This document shows, in pieces, positions 40,709 through 48,639 of a stretch of DNA of 64,000 nucleotides (position 1 is its first letter; the number at the start of each line of letters is the position of its first letter). Position numbers and translations under genes: made by a program. Location of the stretch: the NCBI GenBank assembly GCA_017307355.1, contig JAFKFG010000022.1, positions 33,697-97,696 of the forward strand, in the 5' to 3' direction. A model generated the notes under the pieces. The model did no database searches. It had not been told where the DNA came from and was given only the letters and a program-made list of their open reading frames with translations. This DNA is from Alphaproteobacteria bacterium (GTDB lineage: Bacteria; Pseudomonadota; Alphaproteobacteria; Micropepsales; Micropepsaceae).

Positions 40709-41278
40709 CTAGGGAAGAAATGGCGCCTCGCCCGGCGGCGGACCGCCGCCGCCATCCCGGCGGCCGCGCCGGCCTTGCCCCTGTTCCGGCGGCTCGGCCG
40801 GCGGCGCGCCATTCTGCGTTCCCGGCCGCGCGGCGCGCGGATTGAATTCCTGCGGCGTGATCTTGCCGTCGCCATTGCGGTCGAGCTGGTCGAACAAGGA
40901 ATAGGCGGCGGCGGAATATTCGCGGAAATCGACGCAGCCGTCCTGGTTCCAATCCTGGATCGGCGTGGCCGCGGATTGATCGGCGGCGATGCGCGCCTGA
41001 TTGATCTCGTCCACCTGATCGGGCGTCAGGCAGCCGGTGTGTTTGGTGTCCAACGCGGCGAACTCGGCCTTCAATCCGGCGACCAGTTCCTCGCGCGTCA
41101 AGGTGCCGTCATGGTTGGAATCATATTTGAGCAGGAGCGCGTTTTGACCGCCGTGATAATTCTCATCGCGCGGCGCGACAGTCGGATACGGGCTCCAGCG
41201 CGGGCCCGACGGTTTGGAGGAGCCGCAAGCGGCAAGCAATGCCACCAGACCTAGCGCGGACAAACGGGCAAATCGCAA
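40709..41278 (-). CDS. EF-hand calcium-binding lipoprotein
   Basis: This 189-residue exported lipoprotein has signal peptide and lipobox 'LVALLAAC' (Cys near residue 18). Three EF-hand loops are readable, 'DSNHDGTLTREE', 'DWNQDGCVDFREY' and 'DRNGDGKITPQEF'. A fourth, degenerate one ('DTKHTGCLTPDQ') lacks Asp/Gly ligands at key positions. The C-terminal tail is Pro/Gly/Arg-rich and probably disordered. The start codon is TTG at 41278 with AGGAG six bases upstream. A role in periplasmic or envelope calcium binding is inferred from the domain only. Confidence 0.85.
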   Translation of the reverse strand: MRFARLSALGLVALLAACGSSKPSGPRWSPYPTVAPRDENYHGGQNALLLKYDSNHDGTLTREELVAGLKAEFAALDTKHTGCLTPDQVDEINQARIAADQSAATPIQDWNQDGCVDFREYSAAAYSLFDQLDRNGDGKITPQEFNPRAARPGTQNGAPPAEPPEQGQGRRGRRDGGGGPPPGEAPFLP

Positions 41279-41408
41279 CGGGAACTCCTGTGACAGTTCA
41301 GTTTCGCGGATGTCGCGAGATTTACAAATACAGCGTTACCGATTTGTCGCACCCTTTCATCCCCGGATTGTGATTAAATCCGCGCATAGGATCAGGTGGG
41401 GGAACGAG

Positions 41409-41630
41409 ATGGATGACATACCCTGGTATGCCGAAGCCTCGTTACGCGCGCCCGGACGTGTCTATTGTGCGGGAAGCCTGGCCCAGTGCATTCGCAAATG
41501 GCAGCGGCTTCCGGAAATCGATCAGAGTTCGGCCTATATCAACCTTGCCAAGGCGTTCGGCGGACGGGTGACGCTGGACCGCGATTATGTCGTGGCGTTG
41601 GCCGCGCATGACGATTTGCGCAAGATCTAG
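41409..41630 (+). CDS. Hypothetical protein, 73 residues
   Basis: No family recognised. ATG 41409 gives a soluble protein starting 'MDDIPWYAEASLRAPG' with two cysteines and no membrane segment or signal peptide. A GGTGGGGGAACGAG stretch precedes the start and could serve as ribosome site. It stands alone between the divergent EF-hand gene and the lipoprotein gene at 41761. Codon use looks coding; expression is not proven. Confidence 0.55.
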   Translation: MDDIPWYAEASLRAPGRVYCAGSLAQCIRKWQRLPEIDQSSAYINLAKAFGGRVTLDRDYVVALAAHDDLRKI

Positions 41631-41760
41631 GCGCGTTCGGCCGCCCCGCGCGGATTTACCAACCCTTTAAAGACAAGCTGCCCCGTCCCGCCGGGATGGC
41701 GTAAATTCTCCGCCGGCGTCGCGGCGAGACCCGCCGCGTCCGGACGATAGGGAGAAACGC

Positions 41761-42405
41761 GTGGCCAGAACGGGATTGGTGATGCGGGCCGGCTTTGCCC
41801 TGTCGGCCGTCCTGATGCTGGCGGCGGCTTGCGATGCGCCTCCGCCCAGGGCCGCCAAAACCATCGCCCCGCCCAAAGCCGAAGCAATCGCCAAGGCGGC
41901 GGCAGCCCCCAAGCCGGAGTCCGAGCCGCAAATCGTGGTCGCGCAGCCGTCTCCCAGACCCGAACCGGCCCCCGGCGCACCGTCCGTCCGCAAGCCCTCG
42001 TCCGCCCGTCATGGCGGCATCGTGGCGCGAAATTCGCGCGTTTATCGCTATGGCGGCCAACCGGCGTTGCCGTCCAGCCGGCCCCATGACCACACGCGAT
42101 ATGATCGCGCGGAGCGGCCGATGAGCGGGCCCGTCCATGAAGCCGATCGCGGACGGATGGGTGGCGGCGATTGTGACGAAGCCTGCCGCGATCGCGCATG
42201 GTTCCGGGACTACAACGCCTGGTACCAAACCTATGGCCGCCGTTACGCCGAATATCCGCCTCCGGATGCGCCGCCGTCCGCCGGCCATCGCGATGGGCCG
42301 CGAACCGCATATCGGCCCGCCGACGCCCGCACCTGGAGCGAGCGCGACCGGCTCGATCCCTGGCATGGCTATGATGGCCATGACGGGCCGCAGAACGGCT
42401 ATTGA
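41761..42405 (+). CDS. Hypothetical lipoprotein, Pro/His/Arg-rich
   Basis: GTG 41761, with GGGAGA upstream, gives 214 residues with a signal peptide and lipobox 'LMLAAAC' (Cys near residue 24). ATG 41782 is an alternative start. The mature part is low complexity: an Ala/Pro/Lys linker, then a Tyr/Arg/His/Asp-rich region with 'CDEACRD', 'NAWYQTYGRRYAEYPP' and several HG/YG pairs. No enzyme motif is visible; it may be a disordered envelope protein. The opposite strand also has long open frames, but these lack a start context. Confidence 0.65.
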   Translation: MARTGLVMRAGFALSAVLMLAAACDAPPPRAAKTIAPPKAEAIAKAAAAPKPESEPQIVVAQPSPRPEPAPGAPSVRKPSSARHGGIVARNSRVYRYGGQPALPSSRPHDHTRYDRAERPMSGPVHEADRGRMGGGDCDEACRDRAWFRDYNAWYQTYGRRYAEYPPPDAPPSAGHRDGPRTAYRPADARTWSERDRLDPWHGYDGHDGPQNGY

Positions 42406-42420
42406 TCTGGAGCGCCGGGT

Positions 42421-42954
42421 TCAGACCGCGGGTTTCTGCGTTGCCGGCGGCGGGCGCCTGAGCCGGCCGCCGCATTCGCAGGTGATCTGAAGCCCTTCGA
42501 CCACCCGCAGCAATTCCTGCGGATAGGAATATTGGCTGCCGCATCGGAGGCAATAGAGGTCGCAGGGTGCCGGATCGTCCGCAGACTGCTTCTCTTCGAG
42601 CTTGCGGTTCGCTAGTTCGGCGCGGACATTCGCGGTGATCGCCTCGGCCCCGATTTCGTGCGCGAACCGCTTCAACTCATCCGGCTCCAGCACCACGCGG
42701 GTCAGCTTCTGTCCCGCCGAATGCAGGACATTGAACATGCGCTCGGCGCGTTCCTGCCATTGCTCATAGCTATCCTTCAGGTCGCTGCCGGGAAGGCTTT
42801 GGATGCGCGAATAGCTTTCGCGCCGAAACCATGGCACGCCGATCATGCGGGGGGACTGAACCATGGGGGTCTCGGCAGCGGAATCACGATCCTGCAGCCC
42901 ATTTTCGCCTGCCGTATCTTTCCCAAGTCCGTGGGTGGGAAGGACAATTTTCAT
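42421..42954 (-). CDS. Hypothetical protein with C-terminal zinc-ribbon-like motif
   Basis: No family recognised. The frame has 177 residues; an internal ATG at 42864 ('MVQSPRMIGVPWF') is an equally possible start. The middle contains 'WQERAERMFNVLHSAGQKLTRVVLEPDELKRFA', probably helical. The C-terminus has 'YCLRCGSQYSYP' and 'ITCECGGRL', two Cys pairs that look like a zinc ribbon. Convergent with the lipoprotein gene, 15 bases apart. Confidence 0.55.
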   Translation of the reverse strand: MKIVLPTHGLGKDTAGENGLQDRDSAAETPMVQSPRMIGVPWFRRESYSRIQSLPGSDLKDSYEQWQERAERMFNVLHSAGQKLTRVVLEPDELKRFAHEIGAEAITANVRAELANRKLEEKQSADDPAPCDLYCLRCGSQYSYPQELLRVVEGLQITCECGGRLRRPPPATQKPAV

Positions 42955-43053
42955 AAAAACGGATGCGCCCCCATGGCCGGAAGGTCGGTCGCCACCGCGT
43001 CGTCAAGTCCGAATTTCGCGCTGCCGCTGGCGATTATTGGGGCGGCGGCGCCA

Positions 43054-43081
43054 TTGAGATGCCGATGGCGGGATTTATAGT
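43054..43081 (+). promoter_or_regulatory. Promoter of the GFA-family gene
   Basis: -35 TTGAGA (43054-43059) and -10 TATAGT (43076-43081) lie 16 bases apart; transcription would start about 22 bases before the GFA start codon. A GGGAGA ribosome site follows. Confidence 0.6.
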
Positions 43082-43110
43082 CGCCGCGACAACAAACATA
43101 GGGAGACGCC

Positions 43111-43533
43111 ATGAGCCATACCGGAACATGTTTCTGCGGCGCCGTGGAGCTGGAAGTGACCGGATCGCCCGAAGCGATGGGCTATTGCCATTGCCGGTCC
43201 TGCCGTTCCTGGTCGGGCGGGCCGGTGAATGCCTTCAGCCTCTGGAAGCCCGAGGCCGTGAATGTGAAGAAGGGCGCGGAGCATATCGCGACCTTTGAGA
43301 AGACCCCGATGAGCCAGCGGCAATATTGCGCCAAATGCGGCGGCCATCTGATGACCAATCATCCTCCGCTGGGAATGGTGGACGTGTTCGCCGCGACCCT
43401 TCCCACTTTGGAGTTCGCGCCCGGCGTTCACGTCAATTATGGCGAAACGGTTTTGCGGATTCGCGATGGCCTGCCGAAGCTGAAAGATTTTCCGGCCGAA
43501 TTCGGCGGCTCCGGCGAGATGGTTCCGGAATAA
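43111..43533 (+). CDS. GFA-family (Mss4-like fold) zinc protein
   Basis: A 140-residue protein of the glutathione-dependent formaldehyde-activating enzyme (GFA)/CENP-V family. Zinc cysteines: 'GTCFCGAVELEV', 'GYCHCRSCRSWSGG' and 'YCAKCGGHL'. Most family members of this length are not proven formaldehyde enzymes, so function stays open. Strong GGGAGA before ATG 43111, own promoter and own terminator: a monocistronic gene. Confidence 0.88.
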   Translation: MSHTGTCFCGAVELEVTGSPEAMGYCHCRSCRSWSGGPVNAFSLWKPEAVNVKKGAEHIATFEKTPMSQRQYCAKCGGHLMTNHPPLGMVDVFAATLPTLEFAPGVHVNYGETVLRIRDGLPKLKDFPAEFGGSGEMVPE

Positions 43534-43539
43534 GCAAAA

Positions 43540-43568
43540 GGGGTCCGACGAAAATCGGACCCCTTTTT
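43540..43568. terminator. Bidirectional terminator between GFA gene and bactofilins
   Basis: GGGGTCCGA and TCGGACCCC pair over nine bases around a six-base loop. TTTTT follows on the plus strand and TTTT on the minus strand, so it can end both convergent units. Confidence 0.85.
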
Positions 43569-43591
43569 ATTTTCGCGGTCTGGCCCCGCGC

Positions 43592-44086
43592 CTAGTTCGG
43601 CTTGGCGACCGGCTTGATGTCCACCTTGTTCGAGCCCGGGCGGCAATGGCCGTCGATATAGGCGCCCGATTCAATGCGAATATCCTGGTGGATCACATCG
43701 CCGGACATGTGCGCGGTGCTGGTCAGGATCACTTTCTTGGCTTCGATCTTGCCTTCGATGGTGCCCGCCAGCTCGACGGTCTGGCCATAAACCGAGCCCT
43801 TCACCTTGGCGCCGTTGCCGACGGTAACGCCGACACCGTGAATATCGCCTTCGACTTCGCCGTCGATGCGGATGTCTTCGGTGCTTTCCAGCTGGCCGGT
43901 GATCTTGAGCGCCTTGCTGATGACCGAGGGACCGGCGCTTCTTGCCGACGACAGATCGGGGGCCGGCGCGGCAACCGGCTGGACGGGCTTGGGTGCCTGC
44001 GCAACGGATGCCGGTGTGACGTCACGGGGTTTGTCTGGGGCGCTCACGCTGGTCTCCTTGTTGTCGTTGCGGTTGAACATGCTCAT
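43592..44086 (-). CDS. Bactofilin (long form with N-terminal linker)
   Basis: Bactofilins self-assemble without nucleotides into beta-helical filaments that organise envelope growth. After a disordered Pro/Ala/Ser linker (residues 1-55) the DUF583 beta-helix runs to about 155 with repeating 'I.G.VEGDI..V..V..GAKVKGSVYGQTVELAGTIEG' turns. The N-terminal 'MSMFNRND' is typical of the short membrane-targeting segment. It overlaps the preceding bactofilin by four bases. Confidence 0.92.
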   Translation of the reverse strand: MSMFNRNDNKETSVSAPDKPRDVTPASVAQAPKPVQPVAAPAPDLSSARSAGPSVISKALKITGQLESTEDIRIDGEVEGDIHGVGVTVGNGAKVKGSVYGQTVELAGTIEGKIEAKKVILTSTAHMSGDVIHQDIRIESGAYIDGHCRPGSNKVDIKPVAKPN

Positions 44087-44508
44087 TGCCTGGCCTCCGG
44101 TAGAGTTTCGAGAGTTTCAAAATAACTGGGCGGACGCCACGGCATGCGCGCGTCGATCCGGGCGCCTTTCGCGACCGTGATGGTGTTGTGGAATATGCGG
44201 CCATTGACCTCGGCGCCGCTGTCCAGGGTGACGTTCAGCGCGAATATCCGGCCCTCCATGCGGCCTTCGATATGTACGTCGCGGGCGATCACATCGCCTT
44301 CCAGAAAGCCGCCTGCCCCCACCACCAGGCGGTCGGCGCAGACCTGCCCGCGGACATTTCCGTAAATCTGCAATTCGCCGTCGCTTTCCAGGTCGCCGTT
44401 GATCGTGATCGCCTTGGACAGATGCGACAGTGGGGCGACAGCACTTCCTTCCGCGCGAAGCGGTCTAAGCAGCCGCCGGGACGGCGCAGCGGACATCACT
44501 GTACCCAT
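44083..44508 (-). CDS. Bactofilin (second copy)
   Basis: A 141-residue bactofilin with beta-helix turns 'ITINGDLESDGELQIYGNVRGQV', 'VGAGGFLEGDVIARDVHIEGRMEGRI' and 'NGRIFHNTITVAKGARIDARMPW'. It lacks the long N-terminal linker of the next gene. Its stop overlaps that gene's start as ATGA, so the two filament proteins are probably made together and may co-assemble. No M23 peptidase gene, the frequent bactofilin partner, is adjacent. Confidence 0.9.
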   Translation of the reverse strand: MGTVMSAAPSRRLLRPLRAEGSAVAPLSHLSKAITINGDLESDGELQIYGNVRGQVCADRLVVGAGGFLEGDVIARDVHIEGRMEGRIFALNVTLDSGAEVNGRIFHNTITVAKGARIDARMPWRPPSYFETLETLPEARQ

Positions 44509-44640
44509 AAGGTTCCATTCTCGGAGCCCCCGGCTCCTGAATCGATATTGGCCGCATATGGCGAGCCCTGCAAGCCGGGCGTTCCATTCCAGCGGAACCG
44601 CGGGTCAGTCGTTATCAAAATATGAATTTTGCGTGGCGCC

Positions 44641-44716
44641 TGGTGGGCGGTGACGGGCTCGAACCGCCGACCCTATCGGTGTAAACGATATGCTCTACCA
44701 ACTGAGCTAACCGCCC
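44641..44716 (-). tRNA. tRNA-Val (anticodon TAC)
   Basis: A full cloverleaf of 76 bases: acceptor GGGCGGT/ACCGCCC perfect, discriminator A and encoded CCA, anticodon stem TATCG/CGATA with loop TTTACAC giving TAC, T-loop TTCGAGC. Confidence 0.97.
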
Positions 44717-44784
44717 CAAGGCAATGCCTCATGATACCCGAGGCCGCGCCTCATAACATATCGTTGCGGGGAGCCAAACCCGGC

Positions 44785-45150
44785 TCAATCCGAACCCAGG
44801 ACGAATTGGTTGCCCTCGGAATCCTTCATGATCGCGGAGGTCCCCCAGGGCTGTTTGGCGGGCGGGGAGACGAATTCCACGCCCCGCTCGGAAAATTGCC
44901 GGTACGTCGCCTCGACATCGTCACAGGCGAGCGAGCAATTCATCCTTGTGCCGACGCGTCCCTCTTCGCCCTCCATGGTGAAGAGTACCAGCCGGGTCTC
45001 GGCCTTGCCCATCCGGAGCTCGATCCAGCGCCGGCCCGGCCCCATCTGCTGATCCGTCGCCACCTTGAAGCCCAGCTTCTCGGTATAGAATTTGAGCGCC
45101 CGGTCCTGATCGGCGACCGGCACGCTCATGAATTTCAGATGCGTGATCAT
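44785..45150 (-). CDS. VOC-superfamily (glyoxalase/bleomycin-resistance-like) protein
   Basis: A 121-residue VOC protein with two beta-alpha-beta-beta-beta modules: 'KFMSVPVADQDRALKFYTEKLGFKV' and 'CDDVEATYRQFSERGVEFVSPP', ending 'IMKDSEGNQFVLGSD'. The metal-position Glu of many members is replaced by Phe/Val near the C-terminus, and a His in strand 1 ('ITHLKFMSV') remains. Substrate unknown. Confidence 0.85.
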   Translation of the reverse strand: MITHLKFMSVPVADQDRALKFYTEKLGFKVATDQQMGPGRRWIELRMGKAETRLVLFTMEGEEGRVGTRMNCSLACDDVEATYRQFSERGVEFVSPPAKQPWGTSAIMKDSEGNQFVLGSD

Positions 45151-45225
45151 TCAGACCTCCATCACGGGGTGCGAAGGATGCGCTGCGGGCTTGCGCTGAC
45201 AAGCATCCCAGCGCCTACTATAGTG

Positions 45226-45534
45226 ATGGCTCGCAAAGCACCGCCGGACGATTATGTCGTGGAGACACTCCTGCCCGATCTGGTCGGGCATGACCGCGCG
45301 CCATCCGCATTCCTGGTATTTCTCAAGCTCTGGCACATGAGCGGCGGCCCCGGCCGGAGCGTGCCGGCGAGCCTTTCCACCTTGGCGGTGGAAACCGGAT
45401 TGTCGAAATCATCGGTGCAGGCGGCGCTGCGCCATTTGCGCAGGCGCAGCTACATCAGCAGCCGGCGGGCATCGCCCACGGCCGTTCCGGTTCATGCCGT
45501 TCATGCGCCCTGGCGGGGGCGGAGCGGAAATTAG
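45226..45534 (+). CDS. Small helix-turn-helix protein
   Basis: ATG 45226 gives 102 residues, basic. 'SLSTLAVETGLSKSSVQAALRHLRRRSYI' is a winged-helix-type DNA-binding segment. A CTGACA/TATAGT pair with 17-base spacing lies immediately upstream, but would place the RNA start inside the gene, so either the start codon is later or the transcript begins elsewhere. Its TAG stop overlaps the hup TAA stop on the other strand (TTAG). Target unknown. Confidence 0.65.
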   Translation: MARKAPPDDYVVETLLPDLVGHDRAPSAFLVFLKLWHMSGGPGRSVPASLSTLAVETGLSKSSVQAALRHLRRRSYISSRRASPTAVPVHAVHAPWRGRSGN

Positions 45535-45803
45535 TTCAGGGAATCCTTCAGCTGTTTACCGGCGCGGAAGCGCGGCTGCTTGGACGGCTTGATGGTGATC
45601 TCTTCGCCGGTCTGGGGATTGCGCCCTTTGCCGCCGGCGCGCGTGGCGACCACGAACACGCCGAAACCGGTCAGGCGGACTTCATCGCCCGCTTTGAGCG
45701 ACGCCGCGATCAGATCGAACACGCCATCCACGGCCTTGGCCGCGTCATTCTTCGGCAGGCCCGTATGATCGGCCAGCTTCTGGATGAGATCGTTCTTGTT
45801 CAC
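45531..45803 (-). CDS. hup: HU-family DNA-binding protein
   Basis: HU bends and compacts DNA as a dimer. The 90-residue protein shows 'NKNDLIQKLADHTGLPKNDAAKAVD', 'VRLTGFGVFVVATRAGGKGRNPQTGEEITI' and the arm 'PSKQPRFRAGKQLKDSLN'. GTG 45803 is preceded by AAGGAG. It lies directly downstream of lon, the common proteobacterial order. Confidence 0.97.
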   Translation of the reverse strand: MNKNDLIQKLADHTGLPKNDAAKAVDGVFDLIAASLKAGDEVRLTGFGVFVVATRAGGKGRNPQTGEEITIKPSKQPRFRAGKQLKDSLN

Positions 45804-45920
45804 GAGTGACTCCTTTTCGCGCGATTCGTCCCGCTGCCAAGGGAGTCTAGGGGCGGGGGGCAAGGCTTGCCAAGGTGAAAAGTCGCGGAATCAGGGGGTT
45901 TTTGCCTTGATTCCGCCCAG

Positions 45921-45955
45921 AAAATAAGGGCCCGGAGAGGTCTCCGGGCCCTTTT
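45921..45955 (-). terminator. Rho-independent terminator after lon
   Basis: A 13-base perfect stem (AAGGGCCCGGAGA with its complement) and a two-base centre end in TTATTTT on the minus strand, nine bases after the lon stop. The plus strand has only TTTT, so the direction is minus. Confidence 0.9.
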
Positions 45956-45963
45956 CGGACGCC

Positions 45964-48402
45964 TTAATGGGTGATCAGGGGGTCGGGGTCGCCCTCTTCC
46001 AGCGCGACCCGGGCCACCACGGGGGCCTCCGGCTCGCTCCAGTCGATGGCCTCCGGTTCCCGCACCAGGGCCACTTTCAGGACTTCGCCCATGGTGGCAA
46101 CGGGAACGATCTTGAGCCCGGACTTCACATTGTCCGGCACTTCGGCCAGATCCTTCTCATTCTCCTTGGGGATGATCACGGTGGTGATCCCTGCCCGAAG
46201 AGCCGCCAGCAGCTTTTCCTTGAGGCCCCCGATAGGCAGGGCCCTGCCGCGCAAGGTGACCTCGCCCGTCATCGCCACGTCGCGGCGGATGGGAATGCCG
46301 GTCAGCACCGAAACGATGGAGGTCGCCATCGCCAGACCCGCGGACGGACCGTCCTTGGGCGTGGCGCCTTCGGGCACATGGACATGGATGTCCACCTTGT
46401 CGAAGGTGGGCGGCTTGATGCCGAAGGTAGTCGCCTTGGAGCGGACATAGGACCGCGCCGCGTCGATCGATTCCTTCATCACCTCGCCCAGCTTGCCGGT
46501 GGCCTGGAAGCGGCCCTTGCCGGGCAGCATCACCGCTTCGATGGTCAAGGTCTCACCGCCGACTTCGGTCCAGGCCAGGCCGGTGACCACACCGACCTGA
46601 TCCTCGCCCTCGATCTCGCCATAGCGATATTTGCGGACGCCCGCATAATCGCCCAGGTTTTCCGGCGTGACTTCCACCGACTTGGCTTTGTTGGACATGA
46701 TCTCCTTCACGGCCTTGCGCGCCAGGTTGGCGATCTCGCGCTCGAGGTTGCGTACGCCCGCTTCGCGGCTGTGATAGCGGATCAGGTCACGCAGGCCCGC
46801 ATCGGTGATCTTCCATTCCTCTTCCTTCAGGCCGTGCGCCGTCATCTCCTTGGGGATGAGGTGGCGCTTGGCGATCTCGACCTTTTCATCCTCGGTGTAG
46901 CCGGGGATGCGGATGATCTCCATGCGGTCCATCAGGGGCTGCGGCATGCGCAGGCTGTTGGCCGTGGTGACGAACATCACGTCCGAAAGATCGAAATCGA
47001 CTTCCAGATAATGGTCGTTGAACGAGGAGTTCTGCTCCGGGTCCAGCACTTCCAGCAAAGCCGAGGACGGATCGCCCCGGTAATCCGCGCCCAGCTTGTC
47101 GATCTCGTCGAGCAGGAACAGCGGATTGGCGGTCTTGGCCTTTTTCATCGACTGGATGATCTTGCCGGGCATCGAACCGATGTAAGTGCGGCGGTGACCG
47201 CGGATCTCGGCCTCGTCGCGCATGCCGCCCAGCGACATGCGCACGAATTCGCGCCCCGTCGCCTTGGCGATGGATTTGCCCAGCGAGGTCTTGCCCACGC
47301 CCGGCGGACCCACCAGGCACAGGATCGGACCCTTGATCTTGCCCACGCGGCTCTGCACCGCGAGATATTCCAGGATACGCTCCTTGACCTTTTCCAGACC
47401 GTAATGGTCGTCATTGAGCACGGCCTCTGCGGCGGCGATGTCCTTCTTGACCTTGGATTTCTTGCCCCAGGGCAAGGACAGCAGCCAGTCGAGATAGTTG
47501 CGCACCACCGTGGCTTCGGCGCTCATCGGCGACATGGAGCGAAGTTTCTTCACTTCGGCCATCGCTTTTTCGCGCGCTTCCTTGCTGAGCTTGGTCTTGC
47601 GGATGCGGTCTTCCAGCTCGTTCATCTCGTCGCGGCCTTCTTCGCCTTCGCCGAGTTCCTTCTGGATCGCCTTCAACTGCTCGTTCAGATAATATTCGCG
47701 CTGGGTCTTCTCCATCTGGCGCTTGACCCGCGAACGGATCTTGCGCTCGACCTGAAGCACGCCGATCTCGGCCTCGATCAGGGAGAGAACCTTTTCCAGC
47801 CTTTCGGTGGTGGACAGTGTTTCCAGCAAGCTCTGGCGATCGGAGATCTTCACCGACAGATGCGCCGCCACGGAATCGGCCAGCCGCGCGGGATCGTCGA
47901 TCGCCGCCACCGCCGCCAAAGTCTCGGAGGGGATCTTCTTGTTGAGCTTGATATACTGCTCGAAGTTGGTCTTGACCGTGCGCAGCAAAGCTTCGCTCTC
48001 GCGCGCCGGCGGGGCTTCCTCGTTGATCTTCTCGATCGTGGCCTGGAAGAAATCGGTGCGGCCGGTGAAGCCGGTGACGCGCGCGCGTCCCTTGCCTTCG
48101 ACCAGCACGCGCACGGTCTGGTCGGGCAGCTTCAGAAGCTGCAGCACGGTCGCCAGGGTGCCGATATTGTGCAACCCATCCGGCGACGGATCATCCTCGG
48201 CGGCCACCTTCTGGGTGAGCAGCAGAATCTGCTTTTCGTCGTTCATCACTTCTTCGAGCGCGCGCACGGATTTCTCGCGGCCCACGAAGAGCGGCACGAT
48301 CATGTGGGGGAAGACCACGATGTCGCGCAGCGGCAGCACCGGCGCGACATTCGCGCCCGTTTCGCCAGTTTCCTCAATTTTCTTCACGGCGTCGTCCGCC
48401 AT
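45964..48402 (-). CDS. lon: ATP-dependent protease Lon (La)
   Basis: Lon degrades misfolded and regulatory proteins; in Caulobacter its substrates include cell-cycle regulators such as DnaA, CcrM and SciP. N-terminal LAN domain 'PVLPLRDIVVFPHMIVPLFVGR', coiled coil, AAA+ Walker A 'GPPGVGKTS' near residue 360, and the protease catalytic Ser in 'DGPSAGLAM' (near residue 687) with a downstream Lys. 812 residues. An RpoH-like promoter is about 115 bases upstream. Confidence 0.98.
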   Translation of the reverse strand: MADDAVKKIEETGETGANVAPVLPLRDIVVFPHMIVPLFVGREKSVRALEEVMNDEKQILLLTQKVAAEDDPSPDGLHNIGTLATVLQLLKLPDQTVRVLVEGKGRARVTGFTGRTDFFQATIEKINEEAPPARESEALLRTVKTNFEQYIKLNKKIPSETLAAVAAIDDPARLADSVAAHLSVKISDRQSLLETLSTTERLEKVLSLIEAEIGVLQVERKIRSRVKRQMEKTQREYYLNEQLKAIQKELGEGEEGRDEMNELEDRIRKTKLSKEAREKAMAEVKKLRSMSPMSAEATVVRNYLDWLLSLPWGKKSKVKKDIAAAEAVLNDDHYGLEKVKERILEYLAVQSRVGKIKGPILCLVGPPGVGKTSLGKSIAKATGREFVRMSLGGMRDEAEIRGHRRTYIGSMPGKIIQSMKKAKTANPLFLLDEIDKLGADYRGDPSSALLEVLDPEQNSSFNDHYLEVDFDLSDVMFVTTANSLRMPQPLMDRMEIIRIPGYTEDEKVEIAKRHLIPKEMTAHGLKEEEWKITDAGLRDLIRYHSREAGVRNLEREIANLARKAVKEIMSNKAKSVEVTPENLGDYAGVRKYRYGEIEGEDQVGVVTGLAWTEVGGETLTIEAVMLPGKGRFQATGKLGEVMKESIDAARSYVRSKATTFGIKPPTFDKVDIHVHVPEGATPKDGPSAGLAMATSIVSVLTGIPIRRDVAMTGEVTLRGRALPIGGLKEKLLAALRAGITTVIIPKENEKDLAEVPDNVKSGLKIVPVATMGEVLKVALVREPEAIDWSEPEAPVVARVALEEGDPDPLITH

Positions 48403-48515
48403 TTTCCTACTCCTGCCGGCCAGCCCGCCGGCTTGAAATGGACCGCCCAGACCAAGGCACGGTCCGCATGAAAGAGCCGCCCAACTCCCCGTAACAGGCC
48501 GACTCCGGACGTCTT

Positions 48516-48545
48516 AAATTGGGCCGCCTGACACATGGTTTCAAG
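48516..48545 (-). promoter_or_regulatory. RpoH (heat-shock)-like promoter for lon
   Basis: On the minus strand CTTGAAA (48545-48539) and CCCAATTT (48523-48516) lie 15 bases apart and resemble the sigma-32 consensus CTTGAAA...CCCCATNT. lon is a classic heat-shock gene. The gap 48403-48639 contains no other gene that I can see. Confidence 0.5.
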
Positions 48546-48639
48546 GCGGCGGAATGACTTAGCCGGGACAAGTTCCCTCCCACGCGCCATAAAGCGCACA
48601 AAAGCGGCGATTTTGTCTGAGACGTTGCGGCGAAGACGC

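Noticed and set aside
41627..42553. Minus-strand frames opposite the lipoprotein at 41761
   Set aside because: Arg/Gly-rich and without a ribosome site; the plus-strand frame has a ribosome site and lipoprotein signal.
44629..45225. Upstream extension of the HTH gene at 45226
   Set aside because: The extended frame runs through tRNA-Val and antisense to the VOC gene.
45967..48471. 834-codon plus-strand frame opposite lon
   Set aside because: Mirror of lon codon structure; no recognisable motif.
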